From contig JBBPTG010000322.1 in assembly GCA_038093975.1 (NCBI GenBank), forward strand, positions 1 to 24,741: DNA of 24,741 nucleotides, written 5' to 3'. Below are positions 9,631-19,834 of the stretch, piece after piece. The translations under genes were made by a program, and so were the position numbers. Within the stretch, counting starts at the first letter, position 1; each line of letters starts with the position of its first letter. This stretch comes from Chalciporus piperatus. Lineage: Eukaryota; Basidiomycota; Agaricomycetes; Boletales; Boletaceae. Below the pieces are notes generated by a model, which was given only the letters and a program-made list of their open reading frames with translations, was not told the DNA's origin and made no database searches.

Positions 9631-12452
9631 TAGACAAGACAGTTGTGTAGAGATAATGTCGAAAAGATACCATATCATTCTCCCGGAGCCCAGTAACATC
9701 ATGTCCGCGTAATACTGCAGCAATCGTAGCAAGGACCCAGACTCCGCAATCGTACCCGTTCGACTGCACCGCGTCCATCTGTTCCCGCAACGAGTCGAAT
9801 GAGAATAGGTTGAAACATTGATTGAAATACTTACTGAGATAGGGCGCGCAACCCATTCAACGGTCGTATCAGCGTGGAACTCGACATCATGTTGGGCGGC
9901 AATGTCACGAAGTCGGGAAATGAATGTCATAATTTCCTGAGACAGGATCAACACTATGAAGAGGGTTATGCATTGGACGCACCTCAACGTTAGCTCGCCA
10001 TCCATGACGTTCAGCCAAACTGTCAAATAGAAAGAGTTCCCTACGTTTGATGTGCACGACACAGAGGACCCAGTGCCCACAGCCCGCGGGGCGATGAATG
10101 GGGATGATCCAGATAGTTTTCGTCCAATATGAAACGCGGCTCGTGGTCTTCCAGAGGAGTTGGTCGGAAGCGTTGTAACGGATACGGTGCAGATCATACG
10201 TCGAGAAGATAGCAAATTCAGCTGGATCGGGAGGACAAATTGCCGAATAGAGAAGCGGGATGCATCCATTGATACATATGTCGTTGAGACAGGCGGTGGG
10301 AGAGTGAAGAAGCACGATGTCAGAAGCATCAAACGTCAGCCGAGGGAACCCATCCTGAGGTGCGCGGACTCGTGGGACAGATGGATCGGCGATGACAGGA
10401 TGACTGGTCCCTGATGGTGCGCCCGTTCGATCAACAGATATATTCTAAAAAAGATCAGAAAACAAATAACGGTCGAGTGAGGTGGAGAATCTCACCAGCG
10501 GTATTTCCCAGACAATTCGTGCAGAGGCAACCGCAGAGGGAGCGGACTGCTGCTCGAGGTCAGGATCTGAATCTAGGCTTTCCTCGGTGATGTAATCCGC
10601 AAGCGGTGCATTCGGTTCTTCCGAGGTTGCCTCGGGTGGCATGGGTGCAAATTCCTCGTCTTCTGGGAGGGAGTCAATTGCTTCCATGGTTATCGGAGTT
10701 ACCCAAGTTAGTGATATTGGTTCAGCATCCCCTGCGAGAGCGGCTGCCAATGACAGTGCTTCCTTCGTGCGACTCTCAAATCGCAACGCAGATACGAGTG
10801 GATTCGCCCATCGGGAAGTGAGGGAAAGTAAATGTTCGCGGCGTTGTTGGAGTAGTAAATAAAACATTGTGTCTGACAAATGTTAGCAAGACCTACGGAG
10901 TGAATGTTAGGATCAACGTACTCTCAGGCGAGCGCAACGCAAGCTCAACAGCCGCGAGCTCGTCACCATACCAACGCCATAGGTTGTCAGCTTCAATACC
11001 TAGGCGGCGCTGTTCTTCGATACATCGGTCGAGTTTGAGAGACCCGCGGATCCCAATGCGAATATCCTTGTCTTCCATCCACAGTGGGACTTTTCCGGGC
11101 GACGGGGTGATCCACACGTCTTCCATGAGAGATTGGTCATCACGGAGGTTGGCAAGCTTTGTCGATAGAGGGAGAGGGAGAGGGATCGACCACAATGGGT
11201 CATAAAGGGTCTCGAGTTGTGCACAATACGTATTGAATTTCCGTATGGCGCTGAGCAAGGCAGGTTGGCGTTTAGCAATCGCTTTGCGAGTGTGTTGATG
11301 AAGTTTCGTGCCTAGGGAAGCAATGTTAGTTTCCAAAATGAAGACGTAACTAATAATATACCAAGGGGCTTCTGTCCGCCGCCAACGGCCTGATCAAGTT
11401 TGTCCCATTCGAAGAACGAACCAATCGCGCGCTTGCGGATGTTGATCTTCAAGTCGCGTGCGAGAAGCAGAATCCTAACGAATTCGAAGCTGACCTTTTC
11501 CAGCTCTGGGAATTTATCTTGGACGTTAAGGGAGGCGTAGAGACCGTCGACCTTCTTCATTAAGCGATCGTGCGTGCGTTCTAGACCGTCAAGGACACCG
11601 AGTGCTTCGTGAGATACGATATCCGAGTCCTTCTCCAGGGTACTTCGGGCAGCTTGCAGAGCTTTCTCAGTCGCGTCGAGATCAGACTGTAAGGAGATAA
11701 CGGTGTCAAGCTGTTTCTTGAGGTGTTTGGGTGCATCTACATCAAGGTGATTGAGCGGTTGTAATGAACATGTGGAACATATACGTACGGGCTCTGACAG
11801 AAAGCTGAGAAGCTTTCTGATGTGCCCATTGTTCACGGAGTTCTTCAACAGCATAATCACATTCATCAATCTGCTTGCGGGCAACTTCTCCTTGTTCCTG
11901 GACCCCCCGCCGCAAGCGCCGCTTGATCCAATCGCCAAGATCGGATCTCATTTCAAAACCGACAGCGGAGGCCTGTCTATCAATCATCCAGATTCGGCGA
12001 TTACGCTTTATATAGCAATGTCAGAAAGGTCAATCAAGTCAATCACAGAAGTTACATTAACTTACCGAGGAGGAATGTTCGATCCCAATCAGTTTTATCA
12101 AGCGCGACCACAGCCGCTCGGTACCTTCGCCATCTGATAGGCCCAGACCCACTGTAAGACGAGGGTTAAAAACAAGCTGACAGGCCCATTCGTGTCCATA
12201 GGCGTGCATGGCAGTGGTGGCAAAGCGCACCCGTCGGACAATGTCTGCAGGAAGAATGTCGTACTATACAGCAGTTGAGCGATTAATAGAGTGATGAACT
12301 TGAACACCTACCTTCGCCAATGTTCTCGCCATAACACAGCCGACGTCATAGAGAACGACAACGGTCGCATTCGGCGGGAGGAGCGCAAACACATGACGTA
12401 TGAGAGCGAGAGGGAACTTCTGTTGTTCACCGGCGGTGTCGATATTAGCACT
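9623..12452 (-). pseudogene. KDZ transposase C-terminal half fused to Ulp1 protease, 5'-truncated
   Basis: Ten exons remain: 12452-12312, 12263-12066, 12005-11789, 11736-11362, 11311-10922, 10872-10496, 10444-9983, 9936-9835 and 9778-9623, with the first cut off (nine visible segments). All phases close. The N-terminal part carries Kyakuja-Dileera-Zisupton core motifs: NIDTAGEQQK, VVVLYDVGCV, AMHAYGHEWACQL and GLGLSDGEGTERLW. The long helical region follows (FFEWDKLDQAVGG, RKAIAKRQPALLSAIRKFN). The last ~270 residues form a C48/Ulp1 cysteine protease with His in GCGHWVLCVV, Asp in LFLFDSLAE, and Gln and Cys in VQSNGYDCGVW, so the catalytic set is present. The N-terminus, including the cysteine cluster and probably the first catalytic Asp, is missing. 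Homology stops at 12449, where a tandem array begins. The fragment cannot be an active transposase, though the protease domain could still fold. Confidence 0.85.
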
Positions 12453-12780
12453 CTATTACTACACATTTTCCCACACTTGTAACTACACTTTTAGTACGCT
12501 TTTTTGTACACTTTAGCTACACTCCATCACTACACATTTTCCCACACCATTGACTACACTTTTAGTACGCTTTTTTGCTACACTCTATTACTACACATTT
12601 TCCCACACTTGTAACTACACTTTTAGTACGCTTTTTTGTACACTTTAGTTACACTCCATCACTACACATTTTCCCACACCATTGACTACACTTTTAGTAC
12701 ACTTTTTTGCTACACTTTGCTACACTTTTCACTACACTTACTACACTTTTGCTACACTCAGTTTTCCACCCTTTGGACTA
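12450..12780. repeat. CT-rich tandem array, 132-bp period
   Basis: Two copies of a 132-bp unit (starting at about 12451 and 12583) are each made of two related half-units of about 71 and 61 bp. Each half contains ACACATTTTCCCACAC and CTACACTTTTAGTACGC. From about 12700 the array decays into shorter CTACACTTT-type steps. The strand is strongly biased to C, T and A. It begins directly at the breakpoint of the KDZ gene and has no coding capacity. It could be the subterminal repeat region of a degraded DNA transposon, but no matching inverted copy was found here. Confidence 0.85.
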
Positions 12781-12969
12781 CTTATACCTTCAGAAAAGTT
12801 GAGTATAATTATCATGAATTATATGAAATATCATGAAATATCTGATAATACACTCTCAAGGGTGGTCAGCCACTTGTAACTGACACAAAATTTCCTGATA
12901 ATATGAGAAATTACATGATATTTTCGAAAAAAACACGGTTTTTCAGTAATTTTCTACTATTCTATACAA
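12781..12969. other. AT-rich spacer
   Basis: About 190 bp lie between the tandem array and the stop codon of the next minus-strand gene. The stretch is rich in short imperfect inverted repeats such as GAAATATCAT and ATGATATTTTC. No gene is seen. Confidence 0.5.
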
Positions 12970-15122
12970 TTATCTAGGGGAGGGTTTTCCTGATGTTTTT
13001 CGGCTGCCTGAACTTCCCTTGGAAATATCCTTCTCGGCACCAGAGGCTGCGGCGGCGGGTTTGGGTTTCTTCTTTGTGTTCTTAACATCACCGGGGACCG
13101 GAGTTGGTACAGGTGGAAGCGGAGGGAGCTTGAATTTGATGGTATTCATCCCGAGAGAGGCTCTGAAATGGACTCGGATGTTAGTAGAATAAGTTCGGTA
13201 GAATGGAGTCGACATACAGTGGATCCATGGGAACTTCGAGATCATTCAGCTCGCTTGTAGACGGAGTTTGCGACTCGTTAGTTGAGGGGAAAGGCGGTGG
13301 ACACTCAGGCTCGTTGTTCATAGATGCCGTAACTGGTTCCAGGTTGTCCTTCGTAGACGGCTCCAGATCGTTGTTCGCAGCCGGAGTGGGCTCCCGGTCG
13401 TTGTTCGCAGCCGGAGTGGGCTCCCGATCGTTATTCGTAGATGGCATGACAGACTCCCGGTCGTTGTTCGTAGATGTGGCTGCTGGTTCGTTATTGATGG
13501 GAGGGAGTGTATGCTCAACTTCGTTATCGGATTGAGGCATTCCGATCAAGTCATTCGTTGGAGTGTCTGGCCCGGAAGAAGCTGGTGATGCGGTGCAAAT
13601 CGGCGAAGTCATCACGGTCTCTTCAAGTTCGACTTCGGGTGACTGAGAGAGGTCCAGCGTGTCGTCTGAAACTACGGCCGTGCATTGAACGAATATATGA
13701 GATACTATTAGACAAAATAGTGTACCTTTTATTTTCTTCTTAGGAACTTCGGACTTGGCAGCCCGTTGGCTGGCTTTTCTTTTGCCGTTCGTGCTCGTGC
13801 TCGTGCTCGGATTTTCCTCGTCGGCATCTTTGTGCTTGACTGTCTGTTTACGGTCCTCGACATAATTTCCGTCCTTGTCCAGATAGCGTCGCACCCAGCC
13901 GGGATAGTCGAGACCGCATATATAGTCGATTTTCCAGTCGTTGTCGGCAAGGGTTAAAAACGGATACTTCTTGTACAAGATCTCGCAAACGAGATCTTTT
14001 GCACTCGCGCTTGCCTTGCCCCAACTTTTCGGTGCGAGCTTCTGATAGACTAGGTCCTTCCATGCGCCTTTCAGCTTGAGTCGTATCGCTGTTATCGTAT
14101 CTCCATCGGCGGCATTCCCAAGATGGTCCTCGAGGCAGGCGAATTTCCAGTTGGAGTCAGCTTGTCCTTCAGGTGACCTCGTCCATGCTGTAAATAGAGT
14201 CTGGGTCCAAAATCGTACTTTCGGGTATTTCATTCGTTTATCTGTGAATTCAGGGACATCGGGCGACGACTTGAGCAATATGGAGAGTTTATCGAAGGCA
14301 ACTCTGAAAACAAATGATGTTAGTGTTACGCTTGTACCGGGTAGGTCAAAGCGTAGACGCAAAAGCCTAGTCAAGGACAAGGGTTTCAAAGGTAGCCTAA
14401 CGATGGGATGTCCACGTTAAGGCCTAGCGTCCGTTCAAGAGTGGGACGGTGACTCTCAGAAGGTTCAAAGGAAACGAGGAAAGACCAAGCTAGATTGCGT
14501 AGGTCTAAGTTAGGGTTACAGGAGGAAACTCGAGGGTTTATATAAGTGAAGAAACGAGTTAAGGGCAGGCATGGAACAAGTCGGAATATGTAAGAACAAG
14601 TCATGACGAATAGGAATGAGTCATGCTCGGTAAGCATACGAGTCAGCGATGACGAAGCGTGGAAGGTGAAAGAACATTAAGGAATGTTCGCTGACTAAAG
14701 CAAGGTAAGAAAAGAGAGGCCTAGGCAGGACTCGAACCAGCGACTAGGACTTAGTACAAGGTACCAAAGAAAGAAAGAATGGGTGATCGTAACAGTTAGA
14801 TGTACAATAGAAGTATAAAGCTCGTACTGAAGTGTATCACGCTCGCTGGTGGTCTTGCTCAACTCTAACTTGAGATCGAGGCAGGTCCGTCGAAGAGATG
14901 TGATTTCCTGGATATATGCGGCCTACAAGAGATTCACGAGATCAGAAAGTACCCCAAAAATGAACTTACCTCAGACACTTCATTGGATGACGAGAACGAG
15001 GGGATGGTGCGATCCGAATATACATCATGACAGTCAGGAACACTGCCATTCCCAACAAATCCCATACCGCTGGAATTATTGAAACCATGTCCGGAGACAA
15101 AGGAGGGGAATGTAAAGTCCAT
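12970..15122 (-). CDS. Unknown 490-aa coiled-coil protein, LTR in intron 2
   Basis: Five exons: 15122-14970, 14922-14828, 14303-13726, 13671-13218 and 13162-12970. Introns are 47, 524, 54 and 55 nt; phases close to 490 residues. Residues 1-51 are low-complexity. Residues ~52-100 form a coiled coil joined across intron 2 (ERDTLQ + VAFDKLSILL). Residues ~105-235 form a compact domain rich in Trp and Lys (FWTQTLFTAW, KLAPKSWGKASASAKDLV, YPGWVRRYLDKDG), followed by a basic KRKASQRAAK stretch. An acidic, Asn/Pro/Thr-rich linker holds 11-residue repeats of the type NNDREPTPAAN; the tail is basic. The family is not recognised. Intron 2 was about 48 nt before the solo LTR enlarged it, so expression depends on splicing out 524 nt. 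Intron 3 (54 nt) has no stop and may be retained. Confidence 0.7.
14324..14794 (-). mobile_element. Solo LTR of the Ty3/gypsy family
   Basis: 471 bp, TGTTACG..CGTAACA, in the same orientation as the 5' LTR at 1340-1810. It is flanked by a perfect 5-bp target-site duplication, GTTAG, at 14319-14323 and 14795-14799. No internal retrotransposon sequence lies next to it, so it is a solo LTR left by LTR-LTR recombination. It sits inside intron 2 of the 12970-15122 gene, sense to that gene, and retains the LTR TATA box. Confidence 0.96.
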
Positions 15123-15145
15123 CTATGTACAATATGAACACGTTA

Positions 15146-15973
15146 ATGAGCAAGTTTTGCGAGGGAGAGATCCAAGAGACGCGTCTCGACGCGTCCCAAA
15201 TATGGTCAGGAGACTATTACAGTCGTTGATAACTCCGCTGGGAGATGCCGTTACAGCTGTAATGATCGTGCTTACTTGTATGACAGCGCGTATTATCTTA
15301 AGATTGATCACGACATGTCCCTCGATCTGTCAAATTTGCCGACTCTCATAAAGGCCCCAGTTGTTCATATGCCTGGGGACGTGGCTGTCCTCGACATCAA
15401 CGATATTGTTGCTGATTGGGACATGTATACGCTTACCATTGACGTGAAGACACCAGGCAAAAAGGTGAGTGCAAAGTCTCTTCAAGTTCTATGCCTATGA
15501 TATTCAGTCCAAGTCTAGGAGATAGTCCTCCGCATCCGAAGAAACCCGGTTGAAAAAACCTCGATGTAGGCATTTTTTTGATATCCGCGATGACACATTT
15601 ACGCGGACAATTTATAGCGCGACCCAGACTGGAGACACCCCTGAGTCTGAGATCAACGACATATCTACAATCAAAACTCCTGATGATGCAATCAAACTCG
15701 ACAATCAGGAATTCCAACAGTAAGTACTTCAAGTTGTTTGTATGTTCTATCATGAGATTAACATATGTGTATAGCTCTTCGGAAACCACTGTGCTGCCTT
15801 GTCAGCTACTCTATGTTCGTGGCAAAGACTCTGAAGGCAGGACTCTCCCTCTTCCTACCAAATACTTAGTACGCGCATTTCCTTCGTCACAAATTCCCGT
15901 CGAAAGCACCAAGCGTCATTTGCTTCACGAAGAGATGAAAGCTAGATATTACAAACGTTTCCATAGCGCATAG
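15146..15973 (+). pseudogene. Broken unknown gene, convergent with the Plavaka transposase
   Basis: A frame from the ATG at 15146 hits a stop at 15227. A different frame, readable from about 15210, continues (NSAGRCRYSCNDRAY, YYLKIDHDMSLDLSN) to a GTGAGT donor at 15465. After a 43-nt intron the frame contains an in-frame TAG at 15523-15525, then runs open to 15719. A GTAAGT..TAG intron (15720-15774) and a last exon ending at 15973 close in the right phase. The likely order is therefore one frameshift and one nonsense change in an otherwise coherent three-exon gene. The product is not recognised. The alternative is a shorter gene starting at the ATG at 15315, which would still meet the TAG. 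The gene is divergent from the coiled-coil gene and ends 54 nt from the transposase stop. Confidence 0.5.
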
Positions 15974-16026
15974 GGTCGTAAAGATCGTAAATTGATACAT
16001 GTATGAGAAGCACGAATGCCAACTAT

Positions 16027-19000
16027 TTACTCTCCGTTGTCCATCTCGTTATCGTCGTCGTCGTCCGCTCCTACACTGTAAGGTACTCCGAGATCTGATA
16101 TATCCAAACCCGGCCTCTCCAACATACAGAAGTATTCATCTTCCAAATTCTCGTCTGGCAAGGTAAGGGATGTTGGAATCATAGCGACCACACTGAGAAT
16201 ATTCTTGACGTCTACGACACGGATTTCTTCGAGCAGCTTTGATGCGGCGACGACCTGAGACGAAAGCTCAAGGAGTTTTTCGTTTGGCGGAGAATAGGGC
16301 TTGAGGACAGCAACGGTACGGAACGTCCATGTGCCGCGCGTGTTGATTGCGATCTGGGTATAGTATTGAACTTCTCCACAGCATATGTCATCAAGGCATC
16401 GAAACTAAATAAATCTGCCGTTAGCATAATTATCTCAAGTGATTGAACTCCATTTACCTTCACATTGCGTGAAATACGCAAACGATTTGCATCCTGAAGC
16501 AATTCCCTCCATGCGGAACGGGCTATCTGACCGTTAGGGAGCTGCAATCTCGCCCATTTAGTAATTCGCGGCATATCCTGCCCAGGCGGAAGCAGCGCAG
16601 AGATGGCCTGAGCGACAGTGGGATCGGGAGGGGTCGAGTATTTGTCACGTTTGTGACGAAGGACATAGCCGTCATTGAGATCTATAGAGGTTAAAGGTAA
16701 GGCTTTCGGAGGGTTGTTCAGCTCGGGAAGAATTGAGATCAACGCGTTGACTTGACAACGCCGTACTCCTTCTCTCGCAAGGTTTGCGTAAGGTCGAGAC
16801 GGCTGTCGGATTTCTTGTCCTAAATTTCCGATCGTCCTCTCCATCGTCCATTGAGCATAGCAGATAGGTGGACCCTTTTGAATGGCCTCAGGAACGAGGT
16901 GAAGAACTTGGTGAATTGCGGGACGAATGAAGTGAGTATGATCATGTTTGAGCTGGTAGTAAAGGATTTCGAACTCGTGCTCCCACGTGCAGAAAAGAGC
17001 ATGTGCGTCTCGTAACTGTTGTTGAGTAAGAGAGTGTTGACACATTATTTGAAAGCCACGCACAAGCTTGCAGAAGTTCTTCCAGTATTTGAGGGGAAGA
17101 AGGTTATAGAGGAGGATGGGAGCATAACCGAAGGTGTAGAGTTGAAACTCCCAGGTTTTGTACTGCGTATTGAGTTTTTCAGCAATATTGCGCGGCTTAC
17201 GATCAAACGATCCCGGGAGATGGTGACCGATTCGCTCGACCAGCTCGCCATGGTGCACCCACACCTCGTTGTCCCTGAGTACAGCCCAGTCCCAAGTAGC
17301 TTTGTTATCGTTGCCAGTCACGGATAGCGACCCACGCCAGAGAGAGAGAAGAATGTCAGATAGATTTCCGGCGAGATGCATGATGTCTGTCGTCATGCAG
17401 AGCGGTACACCGAGCGAGAATCGAGGATTGAGTTCGAGAATAAGGGGAGGTTTGGTAAGGCCCGTTTCCGTCTTCATCCGATCCCACTGGGTTTGATTTG
17501 CGACGGAAACAATCTTGTCAAGGTTTTGCGCATACTCGGCTGATCCCGCTGGAGGTAATTCCATGACATTGATATCTGCGTGGTCAGAACCAGCGACAAC
17601 TTGATCACGGGGGCAGAGAAGAGCGGGGTAATAATGGGTGCCTGGATCTTTACGGCGTCCTAAGACGCCGCAATATAAACGACACCCATTTTTCCCGCTG
17701 TGTCCGACCATTCCATCCCAGTAGACAAGTCCTGGGCCGTCTGCAGTGGTGAAGAGAAGATATAATCGTGAGATATAACGAGAATCGGTGAGAGGATCCC
17801 ACATAGGGAGCCCCTCACGTTGAAGCGCCGCGACGTGATGAATACCGGGAAATAAAAAGGAGTCGAGATTTTTTGGTTTGTTGGGGCCTGGGATGAATCC
17901 GCCGGGAAGGACATGGAGTTTGTGGTAACGTTCGTTAGGAGGAAGATTGAGGATAACCCAGATATACATCCAGCAGTCGGACTCCTTACTCTCGTATAGT
18001 TGAGCACCGTCGAGAGAGACCATGAGAACAATGTCGTCCTTGCCTATATCCCCAGCGAGAACAGCTCCAAGATAATCCCAGCCCATCGCAATATCGTCTA
18101 CGACAGGAATCGCACCTCCCCTGGATGCCCGAATCTCATCCAAAATAGACTGCGCACGTTCCCAAAGATAACGCATCTGCCTCGCACTCTCGGGGTTACG
18201 AGTACGTGCTTGGAGCTGGGGTCCCAGCGGAATGGTCGTGAATTGTAGAGCTGGAACCTTGACGCGACCGTTTGAACCTTGTAGCTGTTGTTCGTTCCAC
18301 CGGGAGGCATTACAAAGGTAGCAACGGTCGAGCATGCTATACGGCCCAGTAAACGCGTGACACTGTTTTTCGGGACACATGTCGTGGAGGAGTGGTTCGA
18401 CACCAGTGTGGATTTTAATGAGTTTTTCGACTTGGTGAAAACTCAGTACGTCCTCGATACCAGGTGTACCTGCAAAATTGCGCTTGGTAGATCGAGTGAT
18501 AGCTTCATAAGCAGCTTGAGATGCATGCTCGAGTGCAAGGTATGTGGATATACTGTGGCGTATTGCCGGATTGTCAATTACGAGGGGAATATTAGGGGGG
18601 TTGCGGAGTCTCTCTAAAGCTGCGTCACCGAGTTTGGCTACAGGGTCTAAGGTAGAAGCATTCCTGAGTGCGTTGATAAAGCTCATGGTGTCAATCATTG
18701 GCTTGAATGTCGCAAGAGTAGTGAGCTGGTCTAGGTCAACATTGGGGCGGGGCCTGCGGACGTAGTTGATACGAACGTTTGGGCGCGGTGGAGACCGAGA
18801 ACGGCTGCGAGGACGTTCTGGAGACTGCGGTGGAGATCGGGAAGGGGTACGAGGAGGGTCTGGGTGCGGTGGAGACTGAGACGGGCTGCGAGGATGTTCT
18901 GGAGACTGCGGAGGAGATTGGGAAGGGGTACGAAGAGGATCTGGGCGCGGTGGAGACTGCGAAGGGCTGCGAGGACGTTCTGGAGACTGTGGAGGAGATC

Positions 19001-19537
19001 GGGAAGGGGTACGATGCTGCGGGGATCGGGAAGGATTCGGAAAAGGTGGAGGCAAGTTTGTCTGTAGTTCAATTAGCGCTTAGTGACAGAAACAAATGAT
19101 ACCATGAACTATACCTCTGAGCGTCTTCGTTTATTAGACCCCGAGGAATTCTGGGTGTTATCTTGTTCGAGAGGCCTTTTCTCGGCTGGGAGAGCATTGG
19201 TGCGTCTCCGAGCTGGTGGACGTTTGGGAGGGTTTGCCTGTTGCATCCTTTGACGCTCTTCTTCTGACTGAACTTCATCAAGATGACGGTACCATGTTGC
19301 TGTCGAAACAAGGTGGGGTTGACCGAAGTTGTATTTTGAACAAATACAACGGAGTCGTTCCATGGCATGAGAGTGTAGAGAGGCAGCGTGCGAGTGAGTG
19401 GTGTGCTTTATTCTGGCAGTAGACCGAACCACGCTGTTTGCACGATGCTGCACGATGCGAGGAAGCCGTATACGGGCGTTGTCACAATTACCACGTTGGA
19501 CGGTGGCGTTGCCGGTGCAAACGCTGCAACATCGCAT
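16027..19537 (-). CDS. Plavaka-like CACTA transposase (Tnp2 family)
   Basis: Three exons, 19537-19115, 19061-16458 and 16404-16027, with two 53-nt introns and exact phases; 1134 residues. It should cut and join transposon ends in the nucleus. The N-terminus has cysteines and a CICSKYNFGQ...TWYRHL motif. Next come ~85 residues of Arg/Ser/Pro repeats, then a zinc-type CPEKQCHAF...CYLC cluster near residues 370-391. The Tnp2 core follows: LDGAQLY (D about 492), GGFIPGPNKPKNLDSFLFPG, VGHSGKNGCRLYCG and HYYPALLCP, then TDIMHLAGNLSDILLSLWRG (D about 700) and ERTIGNLGQE (E about 882). These Asp and Glu are the likely catalytic triad by comparison with CACTA transposases. The C-terminus ends acidic. 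No stop or frameshift was found, so the gene looks competent. CACTA terminal repeats were not located. The start ATG is the first in frame, but an upstream intron is possible. Confidence 0.88.
18781..19020. repeat. 81-bp tandem repeat inside transposase exon 2
   Basis: Three in-frame copies (18781-18861, 18862-18942 and 18943-about 19020) encode 27-residue Arg/Ser/Pro units containing SPPQSPERPRS-type runs. The unit length is a multiple of three, so copy number can change without breaking the protein. Confidence 0.88.
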
Positions 19538-19834
19538 TGTAACATCGGCAAACGGAACGGTAAAGTTACCTCAATCATACATGGGCAGATCCCGGCAGAT
19601 AAACATTTTCAAATACATATAATAACATACGAGAACATGACTCAACATCACCAGTTTTCACTGGGGGTGACAGTGGACCCACTGACATCCACATTTGGGC
19701 CAGGCTGAGGGATGTCTTCAGCAACACGAGGCTGGTTTGAACCAAACAACGCTCACCCGCTCTTCAAGGTTTTTGCACTGATCATCCATCTCCTTGTCTG
19801 TAACTCATTCCTATCTCCATCTAGACGCAAGACC
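19538..19834. promoter_or_regulatory. Divergent promoter region with likely 5' UTR intron
   Basis: About 300 bp lie between the transposase ATG (minus) and the WD40 ATG (plus). A GTTTTT donor near 19770, a CTGTAAC branch-like motif and the acceptor CATCTAG at 19824 suggest a 5' UTR intron ahead of the WD40 start. An upstream in-frame ATG at 19712 would read through this intron as a hydrophobic stretch. Confidence 0.4.

Noticed and set aside
12450..12465. CACT-start of the array as a CACTA element terminus for the Plavaka transposase
   Set aside because: No inverted partner or 3-bp target duplication could be found, and short CACT motifs are inherent to the array.
12450..12780. CRISPR-like regular array
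   Set aside because: The units are contiguous and related along their whole length, with no unique spacers, and the genome is eukaryotic.
14304..14389. Coding frame that continues from the coiled-coil gene into the solo LTR
   Set aside because: The N-terminal residues of that frame are LTR-derived. The acceptor at 14305-14304 with its CTAAC branch ends an intron, and splicing gives a better coiled-coil join.
14304..14827. Reading the pre-insertion sequence as an uninterrupted exon instead of an intron
   Set aside because: It is in frame, but the donor, branch motif and acceptor form a complete 48-nt intron and the spliced product continues the heptad pattern. Kept only as a weaker alternative.
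18779..19099. Plus-strand frame with Glu-rich repeats opposite the transposase
   Set aside because: It is the antisense shadow of the Arg/Ser/Pro repeats; an 81-bp repeat keeps several frames open.
19712..19834. Upstream ATG of the WD40 gene with a hydrophobic N-terminus as a signal peptide
   Set aside because: The hydrophobic stretch coincides with a likely 5' UTR intron, and the ATG at 19835 has a stronger context.
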